Positions 9,393 through 18,910 of a stretch of 59,420 bases of DNA are shown here, in pieces. Each line of letters opens with the position of its first letter. Positions within the stretch are counted from its first letter, which is position 1. A program made the position numbers and the translations under genes. The DNA is from an uncultured Flavobacteriales bacterium (GTDB lineage Bacteria; Bacteroidota; Bacteroidia; Flavobacteriales; UBA1820): assembly GCA_959608625.1 (NCBI GenBank), contig CAUHQV010000012.1, forward strand, positions 1 to 59,420, given 5' to 3'. Under the pieces are notes generated by a model. That model saw only the letters and a program-made list of their open reading frames with translations. It was not told the origin of the DNA and made no database searches.

Positions 9393-9433
9393 AACGCCTC
9401 CTTTTCATTCGCCGCGAATGGATAGGGGGCGTT
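9393..9433. terminator. Hairpin after GH18; terminator-like on the minus strand
   Basis: AACGCCTCC (9393-9401) pairs with GGGGGCGTT (9425-9433) with one wobble, and CATTCG/CGAATG pairs inside it. On the minus strand the stem is followed by a run of eight T, whereas on the plus strand the A-run precedes it and only a distant T-run follows. It probably ends GH18 transcription, yet it reads best as a terminator for minus-strand transcripts. Confidence 0.5.
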
Positions 9434-9477
9434 ATGTTAACTTTTTTAAACTGCTAAAAACTTCCGCTAATATTTGT

Positions 9478-9485
9478 TATTTTTG
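9478..9485 (+). promoter_or_regulatory. Possible -7 promoter element for poxB
   Basis: TATTTTTG fits TAnnTTTG and lies 110 nt before the poxB start. No upstream TTTG partner is evident, so support is weak. Confidence 0.3.
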
Positions 9486-9595
9486 GAGATAGGCAAAAGA
9501 ATTCCGGCGGCGGGGCTTTTCCCTGCGAACAGCTTGCCGGCGCCTTTTTTGCCAGACCTTACCCCGCTTTGTAAAACCTTTAAACAAATATAATT

Positions 9596-11338
9596 ATGGG
9601 AAAAATTGTAGCAGACCAGCTTGTGGAGACCATAGCCCAGGCCGGGATCAAACGTATCTATGCCGTAACGGGCGACAGCCTGAACCATGTGAACGATGCG
9701 GTGCGCCGTTTGGGCAGTGTCCAGTGGGTGCATGTGCGCCATGAAGAGTCCGGGGCTTATGCCGCCGCGGCCGAAGCCGAACTGAACGGGATCGCCTGTT
9801 GCGCAGGCAGCAGCGGCCCGGGACATGTGCACTTGATAAACGGGTTGTACGATGCGCAGCGCAGCAATGCAGCGGTGTTGGCCATCGCCTCCACCTGCCC
9901 TTCGGAAGAATTCGGCACCTCCTATTTCCAGGAGACGAACACCATCCGCCTGTTCGATGATTGCAGCGGGTACAACCAGGTAGCGGTCACTCCGCACCAG
10001 TTTCCCCGGATGCTCCAGCAGGCGCTCCAGCACTCCCTGCTCCGGCGGGAAGTGTCGGTTATAGGGATGCCCGGCGATCTCGCGGCCGCGGATGCGGAAG
10101 AGGGATCGACCGCCGACTTCCTGTTACCTACCAAGGGAGTGTACCGCCCGCAGGATTCGGAGCTCGAAGCTCTGGCCAAATTGATCAACACTCACAAGAA
10201 AATTACGATTTACTGCGGTATCGGGGCCAAAGGCGCCCACGACCAACTGGTAAAACTGGCGTCGGTCATCAAAGCTCCTATCGCATACAGTTTTAAGTCC
10301 AAGCTGGCCATCCAGTACGACAATCCGTACGAGATCGGCATGACCGGTCTTCTCGGCCTTCCGTCGGCCTATGCCAGCATGCACGAATCGGAATTGCTTA
10401 TCCTGCTCGGTACGGACTTCCCGTACGAAAACTTTATGCCAACCGGATGCAAGATCGTACAGGTGGACGTGCGGCCCGAGCGGATCGGCCGCCGGGCGAA
10501 AGTGGATATGGCGCTGGGCGGCGACGTAAAGGACACGATCGAGGCCCTTTTACCTTTGCTAGAGGAAAAGAAGAACGACGATTTCCTGCAGGAGCAGCTG
10601 AGCGTCTATGCCGGTCTTCGGGAAACGATGGCCAATATCGCGGCCAAAAAAGGAGAGGACGATACTATCGCTCCTGAATACGTGGCTACGGTGATCGACA
10701 AACTGGCCGCCGACGATGCGATCTTTACGGTCGATACCGGTATGTGTTGCGTGTGGGGAGCCCGCTATCTGACGGGCACCGGCAAGCGCGAGATGCTCGG
10801 GTCGTTCAACCACGGCTCGATGGCCAATGCCATGCCGATGGCTATCGGTGCGGCCTTCGCCCGGCCGGATCAGCAAATCATCGCTTTCTGCGGCGACGGA
10901 GGCCTTTCGATGCTGCTGGGCGATTTGGCGACCATCGTACAATACAAGTTGCCGATCAAGCTGATAGTGTTCAATAACCGGGCCTTGGGCATGGTGAAGC
11001 TCGAAATGGAAGTAGCCGGACTGCCCGACTGGCAGACAGGTATGTACAACCCGAATTTCGCCGAAGTGGGCCGCGCGATGGGCATGACGGCGTTCTCGGT
11101 GAGCAAACCCGCGGATGTGAAAAAAACGCTGAAAAAGGCGCTCGCCACCGAAGGCCCTGTGTTGGTGGAGATCATGACCGACCCGAACGCTCTGGCATTG
11201 CCCCCCAAAATAGAGTTCGGCCAGATGTGGGGATTTGCTTCCGCGATGGTCAAACTCGCCTTCGACGGGCGGGTAAACGAGGTGGTCGATACCATCAAGA
11301 GCAATATGAAGCATCTGCCGGATATCTTGAAGAGATAG
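9596..11338 (+). CDS. poxB: Pyruvate oxidase/dehydrogenase (quinone), PoxB-like
   Basis: A 580-residue thiamine-diphosphate enzyme with three domains: the pyrimidine-binding part (residues about 1-170, with VRHEESGAYAAAAEAEL, whose Glu activates ThDP), a central FAD/DHS-like domain (about 185-330), and the PP domain with GDGGLSMLLGDL and the NNRALGMVKLEM Mg/ThDP block. The pattern is PoxB-like rather than acetolactate synthase-like. It should decarboxylate pyruvate to acetate and CO2, passing electrons to quinone. It is a single gene closed by a strong hairpin. Its position near lutABC suggests lactate-derived pyruvate as substrate, but the two loci are divergent and not co-transcribed. Confidence 0.88.
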   Translation: MGKIVADQLVETIAQAGIKRIYAVTGDSLNHVNDAVRRLGSVQWVHVRHEESGAYAAAAEAELNGIACCAGSSGPGHVHLINGLYDAQRSNAAVLAIASTCPSEEFGTSYFQETNTIRLFDDCSGYNQVAVTPHQFPRMLQQALQHSLLRREVSVIGMPGDLAAADAEEGSTADFLLPTKGVYRPQDSELEALAKLINTHKKITIYCGIGAKGAHDQLVKLASVIKAPIAYSFKSKLAIQYDNPYEIGMTGLLGLPSAYASMHESELLILLGTDFPYENFMPTGCKIVQVDVRPERIGRRAKVDMALGGDVKDTIEALLPLLEEKKNDDFLQEQLSVYAGLRETMANIAAKKGEDDTIAPEYVATVIDKLAADDAIFTVDTGMCCVWGARYLTGTGKREMLGSFNHGSMANAMPMAIGAAFARPDQQIIAFCGDGGLSMLLGDLATIVQYKLPIKLIVFNNRALGMVKLEMEVAGLPDWQTGMYNPNFAEVGRAMGMTAFSVSKPADVKKTLKKALATEGPVLVEIMTDPNALALPPKIEFGQMWGFASAMVKLAFDGRVNEVVDTIKSNMKHLPDILKR

Positions 11339-11343
11339 CCCGT

Positions 11344-11405
11344 TGTTGTCCCTATCTAAAAACCCCGCACGATAATCCGCGCGGGGTTTTTAGATAGGGA
11401 CAACA
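11344..11405. terminator. Bidirectional terminator: 25-bp perfect stem between poxB and GH16
   Basis: The arms 11344-11368 and 11381-11405 are perfect 25-bp reverse complements with a 12-nt loop. Each arm contains CCCCGC and a run of five A or T. It sits between two convergent genes and can end transcripts from both sides. The stem is much longer than a usual intrinsic terminator. Confidence 0.85.
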
Positions 11406-11440
11406 AATGTTGTTATGCGGGGGATGCCGTTTCGAGACGG

Positions 11441-12268
11441 TTATTTCCTTTGGTATACTTTTACATAGTCGATATCGTGATACTGCGGGAACACAGTCGT
11501 TTCATCCGGATTGCCCGGCCAACTGCCCCCGATGGCCGTGTTCATGATCAGGAAATGGGGCTCGTGCGGGATGCCTTCGGTGGCGGAGTGAATGAGCTTT
11601 CCGTCGATGTACCAGCGGATGGCTTCGGGCTCCCATTCCAGCACGTAGGTATGGTAGTCCTCCGAGAAGTTGAAGTCCGCTACGTATGTGGCCGAAGAAG
11701 TCATTTTCTTTCCTTTGAAGGAATTATAATGATAGGTGGCGTAGAATACGTTCGGCTCGTGCCCGAGGAATTCCATCATGTCGATCTCGGTATACCAGGG
11801 GCGCAGCTCGGGGATCGAGGTTTCTTTGCCGTTGGCTACGGCTTCCTGCATGACATACTCCATCGCCCAGTCGCGGTTCTGGGGGTAAAGCCAGTAAGCA
11901 GGCCAGATGCCTTGTCCTACCGGCAGTTTTCCCCGGATCTCTATCTTTCCGTAAGTGATGGCCAATTTATCCTTAGTGTCCAGGCGGCCGCTGGTATAAT
12001 GTTTGTTTCCATAATCCCTTTTGCTGCTGCGGATGCGCAGGTTGCCGCCGTGCAGATAAACTTCTTCAGGAATATAATATTGGAGTTCGTCGTGTTTGCT
12101 GGTTTCCCGGATCAGCACGTTCCATTTCTTGGGGTTCAGTTTTTTGCCGTTGAAGTCATCTTTCCAGATGAGTTTCCATTCTTTCTTTCCGGCGTCTTGT
12201 CCCCATGCAGTATGGCCGAGGGGTAGCAAGAACAGGGACAGAAGTAAAATAAGACTGATTTTTCTCAT
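11441..12268 (-). CDS. Secreted GH16 beta-glucanase (laminarinase-like)
   Basis: A 275-residue glycoside hydrolase family 16 enzyme with a Sec signal peptide (MRKISLILLLSLFLLPL, cleavage near GQDA). The catalytic motif ExDxxE is present as EIDMMEF: E161 nucleophile, D163 and E166 acid/base. LPVGQGIWPAYWLYP and YHTYVLEWEPEAIRWYIDG are further GH16 blocks. It should cut beta-1,3 or mixed-linkage beta-glucans in the periplasm or outside the cell. There is no SusC/SusD pair beside it, so it is a stand-alone enzyme rather than part of a polysaccharide utilisation locus in this window. Confidence 0.92.
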   Translation of the reverse strand: MRKISLILLLSLFLLPLGHTAWGQDAGKKEWKLIWKDDFNGKKLNPKKWNVLIRETSKHDELQYYIPEEVYLHGGNLRIRSSKRDYGNKHYTSGRLDTKDKLAITYGKIEIRGKLPVGQGIWPAYWLYPQNRDWAMEYVMQEAVANGKETSIPELRPWYTEIDMMEFLGHEPNVFYATYHYNSFKGKKMTSSATYVADFNFSEDYHTYVLEWEPEAIRWYIDGKLIHSATEGIPHEPHFLIMNTAIGGSWPGNPDETTVFPQYHDIDYVKVYQRK

Positions 12269-12295
12269 GAGTTGTGTTTTTTAGCGATTAACGAC

Positions 12296-12326
12296 CAAAG
12301 ATAGGCTGGCCTGCCGGCATATCAAA
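12296..12326 (-). promoter_or_regulatory. Promoter of the GH16 gene
   Basis: On the minus strand TTTG (12326-12323) is followed after 19 nt by TATCTTTG (12303-12296), a full match to the Bacteroidota -33/-7 promoter. Transcription would start near 12289, about 20 nt before the start codon. Confidence 0.6.
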
Positions 12327-12429
12327 GGATTGTAAAGATAAATCTTCAATGTATAAACAGTTGATTTACATTGTGTATGTGTGGCAGGTTCGAAAAAAGA
12401 CAATTTATTCTTTTTGCAGGCGCAAAGTG

Positions 12430-12459
12430 TTGGTAATAGATAAAAAATATCTACTTTTA
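12430..12459 (+). promoter_or_regulatory. Possible promoter of the histidine kinase pair
   Basis: TTG (12430-12432) and TACTTTTA (12452-12459) are 19 nt apart and match the Bacteroidota promoter except for the last base of the -7 box. The 400-bp gap between GH16 and the first kinase holds only this and the GH16 promoter; the remaining 200 bp before the kinase start shows no other recognisable signal. Confidence 0.4.
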
Positions 12460-12668
12460 TTGCGGAATCCGGGGATGAAGTTTCTAACCTGTTTTGCCTG
12501 AATTCGTAAAGGTTGACAGGGAATGCCTATTGCCCGCATGCCGAAAGAAATGAAGACCGAAAGCTGGAAAATGATTGAGAGAAAAGAAATAATGGGTGGA
12601 AAAGGATGGACGGACGGCTATTCGGCGAAGGTCTTTAGGGGTAAAACGATTAGAATTGCGGTAGTGCC

Positions 12669-15452
12669 ATGAAAATATTCTCCGAGTCAGAATCCGACCA
12701 AGGACAGTCTTCGGCAGGTGGGCAGAACGGTATCCGGGGGATATCTGCTGAACAGTTGCTTTCATTGAGCCCCGATATGATCTTTGTGCATGATGAGCAG
12801 CTTCGCATCATGCAAGTGATAAATGCCGAAGATTCACTGCTGCCCATCCCTTCCCGGCAAATGATCGGCATGAGTGTGGATGAGGTCATCCTGGACAAAA
12901 AGATGGCCGACGATTATCGGGAACACCTCTTGGATTCTCTGCACCAAGGGATCCGGAGGCGTTTCGAGTTCAGCATTCCGGTAAATGGCAGCCTGGTCTA
13001 TTTCGAAGTCTGTACGGCTCCTTTAACTCCCGGGCGTGTCGTTACTTTTTTGCGCGACATCACCCAAAACACCCTTCACCGGCTCGAGTCCGAAAAACTC
13101 CGCTCGTTTTTGAACAAAGCGCTGGACAATATCGGGATCCCCACATCCATCAAGGATATGGAGACCGAAAAATATATTTTCTGGAGCCGGCAGTCCTCTA
13201 TTTTCGGCTATACGGCCGAACAGATGGTAGGCAATACCGAATACCAGTTCATGGAACGCGAACAGGCGGATTATTACCGGGAGTTCGACCGCAAACTGGC
13301 CCGGGAAACGGGAAAATACCAAAGTATTGAAAAAATAGTTTTGGCCGACGGGAAGGAACACTCCCTGATGGTCACCAAGAATATTTTCGTCTCCGACGGG
13401 GTTAAATGGCTGATATGCAGCACACAAGATGTGACCGATATCCAGCGCCAGCAGGAAGAGGTCGAATCCATTACCCATAAGCTGACCCTGGCCCTCCATA
13501 TCGCCCGGCTCACGCTTTGGATGTACGACACCACCAGGAATGTCTTTATCCTGGATTCCTCCCAGATAGCCGGGCAGTACAAAGAAACGCTCAATTGGGA
13601 TAAGGAGCTTCCGGATTCTTTCTTCTTTTCGGCGCTCCATCCCGAGGACAGGCCGGTAGTTGCAGGTTATTTCGAGGCCCTGAAAGCCGGGGAAATGGAG
13701 CGCGTTCAGACTGTGGCGCGGGTCGATTTCCGGGGGACGGGCCGTTATGTATGGGTGGAATTCCATGTGTCGGTGGACGAGCGGGATGCCTGTGGCCGCG
13801 TCGTAAGGTTGATAGGTACGACGGTCTCGGTGAACGGGCATAAAGAACTCGAGCAATCGCTCACCCGTGCCAAGGAGGAGTTGGAGATCACCAACTCCAT
13901 GATGAGTTCGGTACTGAGCCTTTCCAAGGTACTCCCCTGGGACTGCCACGTTCCCTCCCAAACGTTCTCTTGCGATTACCATATTTACCACCACGAGAGC
14001 CAGAGCGAGCCTATAGACGGGAAATACTTTTGCACGGTCGACAAATACGTCGAATCGATCCATCCGGACTATCGGGAGCATATGCGGGAGGTATTCGCCG
14101 ACCTGGTGACCGGAAAGCGGAAAGATTTCCATGAAGTATACCAGGTGCATTGGTACAACGACCGCGAGTACGAATGGATCGACAAGCAAGGTGCTGTTTA
14201 CGAATACGATGAGGCAGGAAAGCCTAAAACCATTATCGGGTCGAGCATCGTTATTACCGAGCGCAAGCGAATGGAACAGAACCTGATGCTCGCCAAAGAA
14301 CAGGCCGAGGAATCCAGCCGGCTCAAGAGTGCTTTCCTGGCCAATATGAGCCATGAGATCCGCACCCCGCTCAATGCGATCGTCGGTTTTTCATCTGTAT
14401 TAGCCCAGACGGACGATGAAAAGGAAAGGCAGGAATACCTGAGTATTATTGAGAGCAACAATGCGCTGCTGCTGCAACTGATCGGGGATATCCTCGATCT
14501 GTCCAAGATCGAGGCCGGAACGTTGGAATTCGTTTACAGCGATGTGGATATCAATGAGTTGTTGGCCGAAATAGAACAGATGACCCGGTTGAAGGTCGAC
14601 GGGGAAAAGGTCGAAGTGTCCTTTGACCAGCGGCTCCCCCGCTGTATCGTCCATACCGAGCGCAACCGTCTGTCGCAGGTAGTCAACAATTTCATCAATA
14701 ATGCCGTGAAATTTACCCAGAAGGGAAGTATCCGTCTCGGATACAGGCAGCAGGGAAAAGAACTTTACTTTTACGTGGCCGATACGGGCCGGGGCATCCC
14801 GGCAGACAAGCGCGACCATGTGTTCGGCCGGTTTGTCAAACTGGACAGTTTTTCCCAGGGCACGGGATTGGGGTTGGCTATCAGCGAGACGATCGTAAAA
14901 AAACTCGGCGGCCGCATAGGAGTGGAATCGGTCGAAGGACAAGGATCGACGTTTTGGTTTACCATCCCTTGCAATTCGCAGGATGGCCGATGCTTGGCGG
15001 AGGAGTGTTCGTCCGAACCGGCCGCTGTGCAGCCTCCCGCTGCGGCAAAAGAAGAAAAGCCGCTGGTGCTGATCGCTGAAGACAATCCGAGCAATTACAA
15101 GCTGTTCGAGGCGATCCTGTCCCGGGAATATACGCTCGTACATGCCCACGACGGGGTCGAAGCGGTCGAATTCTACAAGAACCTGCACCCGGCTCTCATA
15201 TTGATGGATATTAAAATGCCGTTGATGGACGGGTATCAGGCGACGGCGGAAATACGGAAATTGTCCCCGGAAGTGCCTATCATAGCGGTGACGGCTTTTG
15301 CATTCGCCCAGGACGAGCAAAAGGTGTACGACAGCGGCTTTAACGGTTATTTATCCAAACCTGTCCATGCGGAGATCCTGCGGGAAAAGGTGCGGCATTA
15401 TACCGGGAACAGCAAAAATAATTACAAAGAAGAAAAACAGAGAGATTTTTGA
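12669..15452 (+). CDS. PAS-domain hybrid sensor histidine kinase (first of a pair)
   Basis: A 927-residue hybrid kinase with no signal peptide or membrane segment. Three or four PAS domains fill residues about 20-535, then HisKA with ANMSHEIRTPLN (phospho-acceptor H562), HATPase_c with NNFINNAVKFT (N box), DTGRGIP and GTGLGLAI (G boxes), a short proline/alanine linker and a receiver domain with LILMDIKMP (phospho-acceptor D847). It probably senses a cytosolic redox or small-molecule cue through PAS and phosphorylates its own receiver. There is no DNA-binding output domain. The second kinase starts 12 nt downstream, so the two are co-transcribed; their phosphorelay partner is not in the window. 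Confidence 0.9.
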   Translation: MKIFSESESDQGQSSAGGQNGIRGISAEQLLSLSPDMIFVHDEQLRIMQVINAEDSLLPIPSRQMIGMSVDEVILDKKMADDYREHLLDSLHQGIRRRFEFSIPVNGSLVYFEVCTAPLTPGRVVTFLRDITQNTLHRLESEKLRSFLNKALDNIGIPTSIKDMETEKYIFWSRQSSIFGYTAEQMVGNTEYQFMEREQADYYREFDRKLARETGKYQSIEKIVLADGKEHSLMVTKNIFVSDGVKWLICSTQDVTDIQRQQEEVESITHKLTLALHIARLTLWMYDTTRNVFILDSSQIAGQYKETLNWDKELPDSFFFSALHPEDRPVVAGYFEALKAGEMERVQTVARVDFRGTGRYVWVEFHVSVDERDACGRVVRLIGTTVSVNGHKELEQSLTRAKEELEITNSMMSSVLSLSKVLPWDCHVPSQTFSCDYHIYHHESQSEPIDGKYFCTVDKYVESIHPDYREHMREVFADLVTGKRKDFHEVYQVHWYNDREYEWIDKQGAVYEYDEAGKPKTIIGSSIVITERKRMEQNLMLAKEQAEESSRLKSAFLANMSHEIRTPLNAIVGFSSVLAQTDDEKERQEYLSIIESNNALLLQLIGDILDLSKIEAGTLEFVYSDVDINELLAEIEQMTRLKVDGEKVEVSFDQRLPRCIVHTERNRLSQVVNNFINNAVKFTQKGSIRLGYRQQGKELYFYVADTGRGIPADKRDHVFGRFVKLDSFSQGTGLGLAISETIVKKLGGRIGVESVEGQGSTFWFTIPCNSQDGRCLAEECSSEPAAVQPPAAAKEEKPLVLIAEDNPSNYKLFEAILSREYTLVHAHDGVEAVEFYKNLHPALILMDIKMPLMDGYQATAEIRKLSPEVPIIAVTAFAFAQDEQKVYDSGFNGYLSKPVHAEILREKVRHYTGNSKNNYKEEKQRDF

Positions 15453-15464
15453 GGATAAAGAGAG

Positions 15465-18400
15465 ATGAATGAGAACGAAATAATCCAGCGTGTTCTTTCC
15501 GATGCCAGGCTCGGTTGGTGGAAAGCGGATTTTAAGCGCCGCACATATATTTTTTCGGACTATCTGAGGGAACTCTTCAGCTTTTCGCAGAACGAGGTCC
15601 CTTTCGAAGAATTTATAAGCTATGTCCGGCCCGATTTCCGGGATCGCTTGCGTAGCGAGTTCGATACGTATGCCAATCAATTTATTTACGACCGTTCGAT
15701 CCCTGTGCGTACCCCGAAAGGCGAGGTATGGATCCGGGCCAAAGTACTCGACCGTATCACCCGGCAGGATGGATCGGTGGTGCATATCGGGTCCGTTCAG
15801 GTGGTGCCCGGGGAGGATGTGCTGGAAAAAGAAGGGTCGGTGCTGCGAACGAACGACCTGTTGTACCAGCTCAACAGCATCTCCCATACGTTGTTGTCTT
15901 TCCTTCATGCCGAATCGGTCGACGAGATCATCGATAAGATACTCGGCGATATCCTCAAACTTTTCAAAGGCGGACGGGCTTATATCATCGAATACGACCG
16001 GGAAAACATGACCCAGACCTGCACCTATGAAGTAGCGGACAAGAACGTGAGCCAGGAGCAGCAACGGATCGACCATTTGCCTATGTCGGATTCTCCCTGG
16101 TGGACCCGGCAGGTCTGCGCCGGGCAGTCGATCATTCTTTCCGAATTGGAAGATCTCCCGCCGGAAGCGGCGCAGGAAAAAGAGTTTTTGGCCATACAAA
16201 ATATAAAATCCCTGATCGTTGTTCCCCTTATCGCCAAAGACGGCGTCTGGGGATATGTAGGGATCGATATTGTAGAGGAGCCCCACCGGTGGACCAACGA
16301 AGACTGCCAATGGTTTTCTTCGCTGGCCAATATCATCAATATCTGCATGGAACTCCAGAAATCGGAGCAGGAAGCCCGGAAGGAACGGACGTACCTGCGG
16401 GGCCTTTACCAGCATATGCCGGTAGGATATCTCCGTTTGAAGATCCTTTATGATAAACAGGGTACTCCGGTGGATTATCTTTTTCTCGATGCCAACGATG
16501 CTACCGAACGGATCGTATGGAACTGCGCCAAGGAGAATTATATCGGGTTCCGGGCCAGTGAAAAGGGCCGCGACCTGGACGTGGAGCTTCCTGTGCTGGC
16601 CGAAGTACTTCGGAGCGAACAGTATATCGACCTGACCGACCACATGGGGGATACTCATAAATATGTGCGGACGATCATGTATTCGACCCAAAAGGACGAG
16701 GTAATCTGCCTGATGTCCGACATGACCGAAATATCTGAAGCGCACCGGGCCCTGGACCGCAGCGAAAAAATCCTGCGCAATATCTACGATAACCTCCCGG
16801 TCGGGCTGGAACTTTACGACAAAGAGGGCTGCTTGGTGGATATGAACAACAAGGATGTGGAAATGTTCGGCGTACAGGACAAAGAAACGACCCTCGGGGT
16901 CAGCTTTTTCCAGAACCCCAATGTACCTGAGGATATCAAAGAGAGAGTCCGCAACCGGGAAGATGTTTCTTTCAAACTCGTTTATCCTTTCGACCAGGTC
17001 GGCGATTACTATTCCTGTCAGAAGACCGGTTTCGTAGAGATATATACGACGGTGAGCATGCTGTACGATTCGCGGGGCGAATTGGTCAATTTCATGCTCA
17101 TCAACATGGACAATACCGAGATCAACCGGGCACACAGCCGGATCGCCGAGTTCGAAAGTTCTTTCTCGATGGTCTGCCGTTTCGGCAAGGTGGGTTACTG
17201 CCGTTTCGACTTGCTTACCAGAGAGGGATACGGGGTGCCGCAGTGGTACCACAACCTGGGCGAGAAGGAAGATACGCCGCTCCGGGAGGTACTCGGCGTG
17301 TACAATCACGTCCATCCGGACGACAAAAGCTACCTGATGGAATGCATCCGCCGGGTAAAATTGGGCGAAATAGACAATTTTACCGCCGACCTGCAGATCA
17401 TCGCCCCCCAAGGTAATAAATGGACCCGGGTCAATGTGATGCGCAACACGTTGAACACCGATCCTTCGAAACTCGAGATGGTCTGCGTGAATTACGATAT
17501 TACGGAACTGAAACGAACGGAGAAAAACCTGATCGAAGCCAAGAACCGGGCCGAAGTTTCGGACCGGCTCAAATCGGCGTTCCTGGCCAATATGAGCCAC
17601 GAGATACGCACCCCTCTCAATGCGATCGTCGGGTTCTCCAACCTGCTGGTCGAGGCCGAGGACGCGGAGGAAAAGAAAGAGTACATCAATATCGTACAGG
17701 AGAACAACGACCTTTTGCTCAAACTCATTTCCGATATCCTCGACCTGTCCAAGATCGAGGCCGGGACATTCGAATTCGTCAACGATGAAGTGGACGTCAA
17801 TCAACTGTGCACCGAGATCGTCCGGTCGCTCGGGATGAAGGCGGCCGATACCGGGGTGGAACTCCGCTTCGGGGAGCACTTGCCGCAGTGCCGTATGGTC
17901 AGCGACAAGAACAGGCTGATGCAGATCCTGTCGAATTTCATCAACAATGCCCTGAAATTCACCTCCGAGGGGTCTATCACCCTGGGATATCGCCTGGATC
18001 CGAAAAAAGAGATCCTGTTCTATGTCCGGGATACGGGGGCGGGTATCCCCCCCGAGCAACAACAGGCCATTTTTGACCGTTTTGTCAAACTCAACAGTTT
18101 TGTCCAAGGCACCGGTCTCGGGCTTTCCATCTGCAAAAGCATTGTAGAGCAGATGGGCGGACGCATCGGGGTGGAATCGAAGGAAGGGGAAGGCTCCACA
18201 TTCTGGTTTGCCCTTCCTTTCGTGGAAGGATCGCACGATCCTGCCCGGCAGGACGATGCCGTGGTCGCGAGCGCTCTGCCGTCCGGCCATTCGGAAGAAG
18301 ACCGCCCGACCGTTCTTATCGCCGAGGATACCGACAGCAATTACCTGCTCCTTTTCCTGCTGCTGAAAAAGGAATACCGCATAGTCCGGGCTCTCAATGG

Positions 18401-18668
18401 CCTGGAGGCAGTGGAGATGCACGAAAAACTGCATCCCGACATTATCCTGATGGACGTGAAAATGCCGGAGATGGACGGCCTGCAGGCCACCCGGGAGATC
18501 CGCAAGAAAGACACAGCCGTCCCGATCATCGCGATCACGGCGTTCGCTTTCGATCAGGACAAACAGCGCACGCTTGAGGCCGGTTGTAACGATTATATGT
18601 CCAAACCGGTACAGGGAGCCCTGCTGCGCGAAAAGATGCAGCAATTCCTCCGGGGCGATAAAGGCTGA
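15465..18668 (+). CDS. PAS/GAF hybrid sensor histidine kinase (second of a pair)
   Basis: A 1067-residue hybrid kinase, also without membrane segments. Order: PAS (about 10-110), GAF (about 130-290, with VVPLIAKDGVWGYVGID), three further PAS-like domains (about 300-680), HisKA with H712 in ANMSHEIRTPLN, HATPase_c with NNFINNALKFT and GTGLGLSI, and a receiver with D997 in IILMDVKMP. The kinase core is closely similar to that of its upstream neighbour, which suggests tandem duplication followed by sensor divergence. The start is set by the short gap to the first kinase. A strong terminator follows. Confidence 0.9.
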   Translation: MNENEIIQRVLSDARLGWWKADFKRRTYIFSDYLRELFSFSQNEVPFEEFISYVRPDFRDRLRSEFDTYANQFIYDRSIPVRTPKGEVWIRAKVLDRITRQDGSVVHIGSVQVVPGEDVLEKEGSVLRTNDLLYQLNSISHTLLSFLHAESVDEIIDKILGDILKLFKGGRAYIIEYDRENMTQTCTYEVADKNVSQEQQRIDHLPMSDSPWWTRQVCAGQSIILSELEDLPPEAAQEKEFLAIQNIKSLIVVPLIAKDGVWGYVGIDIVEEPHRWTNEDCQWFSSLANIINICMELQKSEQEARKERTYLRGLYQHMPVGYLRLKILYDKQGTPVDYLFLDANDATERIVWNCAKENYIGFRASEKGRDLDVELPVLAEVLRSEQYIDLTDHMGDTHKYVRTIMYSTQKDEVICLMSDMTEISEAHRALDRSEKILRNIYDNLPVGLELYDKEGCLVDMNNKDVEMFGVQDKETTLGVSFFQNPNVPEDIKERVRNREDVSFKLVYPFDQVGDYYSCQKTGFVEIYTTVSMLYDSRGELVNFMLINMDNTEINRAHSRIAEFESSFSMVCRFGKVGYCRFDLLTREGYGVPQWYHNLGEKEDTPLREVLGVYNHVHPDDKSYLMECIRRVKLGEIDNFTADLQIIAPQGNKWTRVNVMRNTLNTDPSKLEMVCVNYDITELKRTEKNLIEAKNRAEVSDRLKSAFLANMSHEIRTPLNAIVGFSNLLVEAEDAEEKKEYINIVQENNDLLLKLISDILDLSKIEAGTFEFVNDEVDVNQLCTEIVRSLGMKAADTGVELRFGEHLPQCRMVSDKNRLMQILSNFINNALKFTSEGSITLGYRLDPKKEILFYVRDTGAGIPPEQQQAIFDRFVKLNSFVQGTGLGLSICKSIVEQMGGRIGVESKEGEGSTFWFALPFVEGSHDPARQDDAVVASALPSGHSEEDRPTVLIAEDTDSNYLLLFLLLKKEYRIVRALNGLEAVEMHEKLHPDIILMDVKMPEMDGLQATREIRKKDTAVPIIAITAFAFDQDKQRTLEAGCNDYMSKPVQGALLREKMQQFLRGDKG

Positions 18669-18712
18669 CTTTTTCGCACCCTGTCGGCCGGAAAAAGAAT
18701 GAAAATATCCGG

Positions 18713-18745
18713 AGTCCCCTGCCGTTTGCCGGCAGGGGACTTTTT
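18713..18745 (+). terminator. Intrinsic terminator of the kinase operon
   Basis: A 12-bp stem (18713-18724 with 18730-18741, core CCCCTGCCG/CGGCAGGGG) with a 5-nt loop is followed by a T-run at 18741-18745. Confidence 0.85.
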
Positions 18746-18896
18746 CTGACGGAAAAAGTTTCCTATCATAACCCTGATTCCCTCTGTTCCGGAGCCCCGT
18801 AGCCGGATATTTTTGCCGGAATTGCCCTCCCGGTAGCGTATAAAGATGCCCTCAAATTTTTTCCGGGGATTGCTTTTTCGAGCCTCTATTTATTGC

Positions 18897-18904
18897 TACT
18901 TTTA
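18897..18904 (+). promoter_or_regulatory. Possible -7 element of the riboswitch-nrdDG transcript
   Basis: TACTTTTA resembles TAnnTTTG except for the last base and lies 7 nt before the first base of the riboswitch P1 stem, where transcription would be expected to begin. The upstream TTG at 18870 is a little too far (24 nt). Confidence 0.3.
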
Positions 18905-18910
18905 TCGACG

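Noticed and set aside
15351..18644. A 1097-codon open frame on the minus strand opposite the second hybrid kinase
   Set aside because: It is the mirror of a well-supported kinase gene, has no recognisable domain, and arises from GC-rich codon use on the other strand.
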